From contig JAQGAU010000112.1 in assembly GCA_034698045.1 (NCBI GenBank), forward strand, positions 1 to 40,182: 40,182 nucleotides of DNA. Reading direction: 5' to 3'. This document shows positions 33,762 through 40,182 of the stretch, one piece after another; positions within the stretch are counted from its first letter, which is position 1; every line of letters begins with the position of its first letter. Under the pieces are notes generated by a model. That model was not told the origin of the DNA, did not search any database, and saw nothing but the letters and a program-made list of their open reading frames with translations. Source of the DNA: Paramacrobiotus richtersi. Taxonomy: Eukaryota > Tardigrada > Eutardigrada > Parachela > Macrobiotidae. Both the position numbers and the translations under genes were made by a program.

Positions 33762-34085
33762 ACGCCGTATTTTCTTTGAAAAAACTTTTTTTTTGCCGCG
33801 CAGTTCTGGACAGTGATTTCCAGTCGGACATTACCACGTTTCTTCTGTTTTCCTCCTGTTTACAGGTGTTTAAACGCAGCGGAAGTTTAAATTTGTTTTG
33901 AAATTCCGGTTTTTTTGTGGGCAGATTCGTTTTGTTTTTTAACTGTTTTTTTGCTTTCAACGTGCCCATATATGTTTTCAGATTCTGTTCCGAATTACTT
34001 GCTGCTTTGCGTGTCAACTGGCGATTTGAAATGTTAAAACGAAAAAAGCGTTTATTTAGACGGTCGCCGGGTTGTCTTATATCCA
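33762..34085 (+). pseudogene. Relic of the PPP6C 3' end (last codons and 3' UTR)
   Basis: Aligns with 29593-29940: the final six codons with stop, then GGACAGTGATTTCCAGTCGG, GTGTTTAAACGCAGCGG, TTGAAATTCCGG, GGGCAGATTCGTTTTG and GCGTGTCAACTGGCGATTT. It has no phosphatase body upstream and is simply the flank carried along by the duplication. Confidence 0.88.
34051..34056 (-). terminator. Poly(A) signal of SUZ12-like copy B
   Basis: AATAAA on the minus strand inside the PPP6C 3' UTR relic, at the position equivalent to the copy A signal. Confidence 0.45.
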
Positions 34086-34476
34086 TAATCCACTTCCCAG
34101 TAAAAGAATAAAGAACCACAAAGCGCATAATTACTGTATATTCTTTCTGGTCAAAATGTTTAGAGCAGAGGAACGCACCAGTAAAACTGTATACTGTATT
34201 ATTATTAATTGGCCATAATACAGACAATCTGATATAAGAGACAAGAAAAAGACTCACTACAAAAAACAAGTTACACACGAAAATGCTACACTAAAACTGT
34301 TCAAATCGACTGGGAGAAAAAACCACTTTAAAATCCACATACAAAAAACACATGTCATTTAGTCCAAGTACATAAAGGTGGCAGTAAGATCACCCACAAA
34401 TAAAGACGGACAATCGACAAAACCCGAATCAACCAAATGCATAAATATTCCCCGCAATGACCGACGTCGACACATT

Positions 34477-36938
34477 CTACGTCTTCTTCAGCTTCTCCAG
34501 CAGTAGTCCATCGCAGTTCTTGACGGCCCGATACACCCGGATGACCTGCATGGCGTCGTCGTGACTGATACACCGTAGCCGCTGCAACACCGACACATGG
34601 GCACACACCGGCGCATACGTCTCGGCCGTCTCAAACAGCTCCATCAGCCGCTCAACAAACCGGCACAGGACATCGCGCCGTCCCACCGGGATGGGTTTGT
34701 ACGGGCGGATGAAGGTGTTCCACAGGCACATGAAGGATTTCTCCACGGGGAAACAGTCGGTGAAGCTGTTGATCTGGTCGTGCTCGTATTTGTCCTGCCA
34801 GTGGTCATCCTCGTCATTGTCAGGTCTGGCCATGTGATTGTGGTCGGGACGGATGGGCTGGTTCGTGTTGCTGTGCAGGTAGTCCCGGATGGGGGTGACG
34901 GGGACGCCGTAGACGGTCAGCAGGTTCTTGACATTGAAGACGGGCACTGAGTCTGTAAATCATACAAAACGGGTGAAAAGCCGTTCCCTGTACGTTATAC
35001 AAGAATAGCGATAAAAATATATGACACAACAATAACGATATAATATAATATCGATAAAGTTATAAATATAATAGCAATTAACTCGTATGAAGCAAGGACG
35101 AGTCGGATACAACGGAACCTTATCCAACCATTTTCATCGCAATCTGTGCCGTTGAACATGAAACTTATATACTTGTAGTAAACGTTTAGAGAGTGCCGTT
35201 ATAATTACCCGCACAGTGGTCGCACTGTACAACTTCACAACTTAATGCAATATTATATAAATCTCTTCGTATAACCGGACCGTTAGGAAAACGCGGTCAG
35301 CCTGGCCACTTACCAGTAGCACGGTGCACCGGCCGGATAAACCGCTTGCCCAACCACTGCATCACCGGCTGGTGGTCCTTGTAGTGTGGATCAAACCCCG
35401 TTGACGCCGGTTTCCCAGTTCCCAGCGGTCCAGGAACCCCGCTACCGGCTTCCGTCGAAACTCTTGTTCGGGGGCAAACCACACGTACAACCGCTTGAGC
35501 TCGGGATCGTACTCACAGCCCACCCCGGGATGCAGACCCTCCAGGTGGCGGATGAGGTGCACCAGCGAATCACACCGTATCTTGCAGAACAGACACGCAT
35601 GACCGGGTTGGCGATGGCAAATTTTACTCTCCAGGATGGCCATGTCCAACACTTGATAGCTCTCACCCGACGGATAGACGAGAACGTGTACGTAATCCAC
35701 CTAATCATCAAGCATTCAAGTTCCAAAGAAGTTGCGATGCCAGAACTTGTTTCATTAAATGGGAGTAATTTTAATTTAGTCATGTTTCACTACGGTACGT
35801 GGAATTATGGTCAACAGCCAGCAACATCAACTGCACACACTGATTGCCCTGCATACAGTCGAAAATGAAATTTCAGCGTAATGTTCGCAAAATTTTCGAG
35901 CTAATTCACCGCTCCAACACTAACTTATAAGTTAGTAACGCACTAAAGAGTATCTGTACTAATCAACTAAAGTTGCAGGTCTTTTACTATTACAATGTCA
36001 ATAATTTCCGAACATGATTGCTGAAGTTCGCTAAACTGAGCACTAAATTTCTGAAAGTAGTCTTCGATTTATTATTTACTACATACACAGTTGGATTTTG
36101 CTGGATTGTCGAGTGGGCTGGAAGGATTGCGGATGGTCTTTTGTTTCTTTACCGGCCTGGCGCGAGCGGCTTTGGGTGGATTTTCTGGACTAAAAAAGAA
36201 CGGTCAGCCTGTTTTTGCGTTTTTCATATCCAGTCTAGTAATCCCGTGGCGGAAATTGCAAAGATTTAAATTATCAGAATTTTCGCAACTTTTCAGCCTG
36301 AGTAATTGACCATGTGAAAACATTGTGAATCGGCAATTACAGCATTACAAAGAAGTACTGTCAACGTATAAACGCACATAAATCTTTATAATTATTATGA
36401 TACCCACAATGGCATCTGCACCCGTGCGAACATTTCGTCGCAAACGGTGGAAAATGTGCCTCTCATTACATGATACTGATGATAGACATCTGCGGAAGTC
36501 GATTCAATAGAAAAGGTCATCAAACTCACCCAGTACTGGTACTCGGCGCCGTCGTCTTCTTGTGCTTCCACAGCTGTTGCACACAACGCTCCATGTTGCG
36601 CTTCTTGGTCTTAGTCCGCCGCTGGTTGGACCCCAACGGTGTACAGCGCCGATGCACCACACTGTAACTGAGACTGCGCCGCACAAACAACCTCGCCTTG
36701 ATCACCTCCCTCCCGCGCACCCACACGACATTGACCTGGGTCTGTAGCAGCGGGGAGCGGGCTATCAGTTCCAGAAAGGTATGTGTAGGCAGTTCGGCCG
36801 GGATCACGGTGGCTGGGTCGCTGTGGACGCTGCGCGTGGAATGCTCCGGACAGAGAGGGTGTTTCTACAGAGAGACAACAATCCGTTGCCAGCTTGTACA
36901 CGGGGAGAGAGGGAACGGGTACAACTGACAGCGGTCAT
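34477..36938 (-). pseudogene. SUZ12: SUZ12-like copy B with a +2 frameshift after the zinc finger
   Basis: Same exon plan as copy A: 36938-36930, 36864-36530, 36189-36087, 35700-35314 and 34952-34477, all borders conserved (donors GTCAGT, GTGAGT, GTATGT, GTAAGT). The N-terminal segment (TFLELIARSPLLQTQVNVVW), the zinc finger (HACLFCKIRC to HLEGLH) and the VEFS exon (MCLWNTFIRPYKPIP, DDAMQVIRVYRAVKNC) are open. Near 35395-35405 two extra bases relative to copy A shift the frame. Translation then ends at a TGA about 20 codons on, before VEFS. After the shift the other frame continues HYKDHQPVMQWLGKRF, like copy A, so the break is recent or a sequence error. If real, the product lacks the VEFS box and should not bind EZH/EED; if an error, this is a full paralogue of about 435 aa. 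Confidence 0.72.
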
Positions 36939-38478
36939 GATGGTGAGTATCCGTAAGCCGGTGGTACCACTTTTGCGGCGCGTTTCAACCGTTTCGGATA
37001 TTGCGACCGTTGCTAGTTGGGGAGCTAGTCGAGGTGGACGGTGTGTCCGCCTTATCCTTTACGGAAGCCTGTATTAACAGCAAACCATCTTGTTCCTTAT
37101 TGTACATTTTACGCCTTCGCTTTGCAACTCTTTACAGTACTTGCACAATATTTTTTATTTATTTATTTATTATTGATCTATTTTCTTTATTCCTTTTATT
37201 ATTTCATTTTTTAAATAAGGTTTCTGTTTATGAAATGGAGGCCCTCCGGAAAAAGTAATCTGTGGCAGCATATGAAAGTTATGTGCGAAATACAACAGGA
37301 AAAGTAAAACGTCTGTTACGAAAAATAATACGATTATAATGATCTTTTCTCGAAAAAGGTCGAAACTAGATTAAAGACGCGGTGTTTACACAAACCAGAC
37401 TAAACAATAAACAACAGCATCCGGCAACAATTGACTGCAAAATTCCGGTTCGAAATGATGGATAGACTGGAGTAAACTGATCAAAACAATTCATAAATGA
37501 GCGCTTCATGCAGCTCGCTTCCGCAGGCAATCAGCTCACAGTCAGTGCACTTTAATCAATTTTTTCTTTTAAATTACCTCGTGCGCCCTTCAAAAAAAAC
37601 TAAATTTTTTAAATATTAGCCTATACCATGTTAGAACTTCCAAAATTCGAACCGAGAACATGCAACAGTTGTTTTTTCTTCGAAAAAAGGGAAATCTTAT
37701 AATTGGCTGCAGCCTGCAGATCCCGGTATTAACATGAAAAACCAACTTCACACAACACAGGGAACCAGAACGGACGCGTCCGCCTCGAACATCACGAGGC
37801 AAAACACTCACCTGTTTAATCTCTCGTATGCGAATCAGCTGGCTTATCCATTTAAGGATTCCTGTGCAGATTTCCCGTTGATAATCTAACAAGTTCTTAG
37901 GTATTTCGTGGGCCACGGTCGATACCAGTTCAAACGACTCAAAATCACAAACGAGGATGCAACCACGAGCAGTTCCTACCCCTGGACGATAAAAAAATCA
38001 TAGCCAGTGAATACGGTAAGATCGTAGAGTGAGCAGACTGGCATGGAAGTCCGGTCATCGAATCGTTGCACTAGCCACGTGCACTTGTGCAGCCGTGCTT
38101 TTGTGGAATACTTGCAAATAACGAAACCCGCGTTCACGAACAAGTCAGAAAAGGTGTCCGGCCGCGATAATTTCCGTAAACTATACTATCTTATATAGTA
38201 GAATATTTTAAAATACGGGAGTCGAAAGTTTCAAGCGGGAACTCCCGATTTCTGTAACTTATGATGCAGTGCGTGTGTATACGCGCACACGGGCATCGGA
38301 CCTATGGCGGTCATTGTTCTCTGTCCAGAAACGTGGCTGGTCTTTTTGTGTTATGTAAAACTATTCCGTATTTCAAACGAACCAGTCCCTTTTTATTTCA
38401 TCATATTCTTCAGCCATTAATACCAGAAACAAGATCTGTAGAAATACACCGTAAATTCCACACAAAAAACAAAGCAAA

Positions 38479-38856
38479 AATCGGTTACAAACAGAATTCG
38501 TGAAGCTCCACCCAAGTCAACCAATCAAAAAGAAAGAGCATCGATATAAAAAAACCCCCATGCAGAATACACAGTACACTCCCCAAACTTTCACCGAAAT
38601 AGAAATCGGGAATTAAGTATTACATTTGAGCCGTTAATCAGAACAAAAAAAAAAAACGACAAGGGGTTCATGATCAGTCCACAAGGAAAAAAAACTGGGC
38701 TTAAAGACGACCAAACCACAAATTTTTTGTCAGTGATGGACGGAACAGAACGTGTGCGATCAGAGTTTTTTCTCACGTCAAGATGAAGAATAAAATACCT
38801 ATAAAACAGCGGCACAGACACCTCGATCGGTAAAATCACGAAACGGGGGTCATTTT
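38479..38856. other. Spacer between the duplication and the LC3 gene
   Basis: AT-rich, contains homopolymer A runs, and no coding exon was recognised. The LC3 3' UTR must lie here. Confidence 0.35.
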
Positions 38857-39644
38857 TCAGCCAAACATCTCTTGGGAGGCATAAACCTGCAAAAACAGCA
38901 CAACATGAATTTCTACTTCACCATGCGTGCTATCACATGTTCGAAACAAAATTAATTATATTTTTATTCATTTCTAGATTTCCGGCTGAGTTTGTACAGC
39001 AATTCATATACTTGAGACGATATATTCCAATGCAGCGAAAATTTCTCAAAATGAAAATAAACCGTTCATAATTGTGTGTCGCAACGTAAGTTTTTTCCAG
39101 CCATCAGAACTACTCTATTATGCAAATAATTTCCATTCAGAATGGTTATTTTTCGTACAATTTAAGGCGTTAAATAAATAAATAAATAATTCTGTAAATA
39201 ATAAAAAAAAATAATAATAAATAACTGAAGTTAACAAATAATGTAATAAATTAACGCAACGTTTTGCTTCTGATAGTTTCTGTCATGTCATCTTTTATGC
39301 CTTTAAAATCGCCGCAATTTCTTCAAATCAATAAACAACAAAAGAAAAAAACAAAAATATGTGCAAGCTGTGCCTTTTTTAACTGCATTGTGAAGATCCA
39401 TTAGAATTTTTTTTTTCGGATTAGAGGTCAAATATCAAACGCAAAAAAAGCCCATTGAACCAAGAAATGGCATTCACCCTAATTTTGATAAGTATTATAT
39501 CAATTTAGCCTTACCATGTACAAGAATCCATCCTCATCGCGCTCTTCACGATAAATCTCCGCCATAGTTTTGCTCATGTTAGCCAGAGATTTGTTATTGA
39601 CTATCAGGTACAGCGTTTGCGTAGGGGAAAGGTTCATCCGGTTC
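38857..39644 (-). CDS. MAP1LC3: LC3-type ATG8 protein, last two exons (5' part outside window)
   Basis: Ubiquitin-like autophagy protein that is conjugated to phosphatidylethanolamine through its C-terminal glycine. Exon 39644-39515 encodes NRMNLSPTQTLYLIVNNKS, ANMSKTMAEIYREERDEDGF and LYM (donor GTAAGG). Exon 38886-38857 encodes VYASQEMFG and the stop. It is closest to LC3, especially LC3C (VNNKSL, TMAEIY), rather than GABARAP. The coding sequence stops immediately after the conserved glycine, whereas LC3 precursors usually carry extra residues that ATG4 removes. Upstream exons with the N-terminal helices and most of the ubiquitin fold lie beyond the right edge or were not found up to 40182; the exon's first base continues a split codon. 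Confidence 0.9.
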
Positions 39645-40182
39645 CTGCAAGAACAACAAATTAAACCGTTAAAATTGTACATGTAACTAGTAACTATTAC
39701 GCTTCAATAATTATTAATAATTGGTGATTATTAATAAATTAATCTACAGTAGATGCATTTTCATAAACGCGGTATATCGATGGAAAAAATTGAAATAAAA
39801 TCGGACAAACTTTATAAAACAAATCTAATGAAAATATTCACGGAAAAAAGTTCCAATGATAATAAATTTACCATGTTAAATACTAAAACCCAAAAGTCTG
39901 CAAATTAGTTTTTCATTAATTTGATATCAATATCCTGAGGCAAAACTATTGTCTACATCAAGGCAGAACTTATTCCCCAGAATTCATAAACAACATAACA
40001 GTTAATATTCATTTTATTGTAATAATATTTATTTCGAGTTTATTATTATAATCATATTTATAATAATAATATTTATAATATAATTTATAAGAATAATATT
40101 TTATTATTATAATATTTATTTCGTTTTCGAACAAAAAGTTTGTCTCGTGCGGACTGCCATAAATCCCCATTATCCGCATTCA
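39645..40182. other. Intron of the LC3 gene, AT-rich
   Basis: Upstream of the penultimate LC3 exon on the minus strand. No further ATG8 exon was found. From about 40010 the sequence is almost pure TAATAATATTTATAAT-like low-complexity repeat. Confidence 0.4.

Larger units (their letters stand above)
33762..38478. repeat. Segmental duplication, unit 2 (SUZ12-like copy B)
   Basis: About 4.7 kb matching unit 1. It opens with ACGCCGTATTTTCTTTGA, the last 18 bp of the PPP6C coding sequence including the stop, with unit 1's right end directly upstream. Homology fades near 38478 in A-rich sequence (unit 1 equivalent about 33735-33761). It is longer than unit 1 through indels in introns and flanks. 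Confidence 0.88.

Noticed and set aside
35386..35868. 160-codon plus-strand frame over the SUZ12 copy B zinc-finger exon
   Set aside because: Shadow of the minus-strand exon, which has family similarity and conserved splice sites.
37812..37981. Open frame reading ESFELVSTVAHEIPKNLL in SUZ12 copy B, as a possible first coding exon
   Set aside because: The homologous stretch in copy A has frame-breaking indels, while the CAG/GTGAGT border is kept in both. It is better explained as a non-coding 5' exon.
1..40182. tRNA or rRNA genes, CRISPR arrays, bacterial operons or recent transfer from bacteria
   Set aside because: No complete tRNA with both A and B boxes was found, no direct-repeat/spacer array, and all recognised genes have introns or animal homologues.

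Overview
The window is animal nuclear DNA. Genes are broken by short AT-rich introns (61 bp to 5.2 kb) with GT..AG borders, and the set is metazoan: cullin-2, a BTB protein, DNAJC28, a THIK-type K2P channel, an ELAV-like RNA-binding protein, tubulin cofactor B, PP6 catalytic subunit, two SUZ12-like Polycomb genes and an LC3-type ATG8. About ten genes in 40 kb points to a compact invertebrate genome. A tardigrade or similar small ecdysozoan would fit, but that is only a guess.

Layout. CUL2 (minus, exons from 2149 down to the left edge) is head to head with a single-exon BTB gene (plus, 2671-3668). DNAJC28 follows (plus, 4766-8265, five exons, one of 36 nt). After about 2.5 kb without a secure gene comes a complete THIK-type (KCNK12/13) channel (plus, 10766-20837, eight exons), whose 5.2 kb intron 3 is rich in repeats and contains GC-rich islands. 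A two-RRM ELAV-like gene (plus, 21775-23332) faces TBCB (minus, 26673-24601, seven exons, 243 aa). TBCB is head to head with PPP6C (plus, 27436-29610, three exons, 307 aa).

The right third is a tandem segmental duplication. Unit 1 (29593-33761) and unit 2 (33762 to about 38478) each carry one SUZ12-like gene on the minus strand. Unit 2 starts inside the last codons of PPP6C and also carries a relic of the PPP6C 3' UTR. The ancestral arrangement was therefore PPP6C and SUZ12 converging tail to tail. Copy A is open through zinc finger and VEFS box; copy B has a +2 frameshift after its zinc finger. Both encode a short SUZ12 lacking most of the usual central region. The 3' end of an LC3-type ATG8 gene (minus) closes the window, and its product ends directly at the conjugation glycine.

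There is no operon logic here. Working links are limited to two head-to-head pairs that may share promoters (CUL2/BTB and TBCB/PPP6C) and the convergent PPP6C/SUZ12 pair, whose poly(A) signals lie 13 bp apart. The items most worth a second look are the SUZ12 duplication and its short architecture, the pre-exposed ATG8 glycine, a dispersed tRNA A-box-like motif, and a long intronic hairpin in the channel gene.
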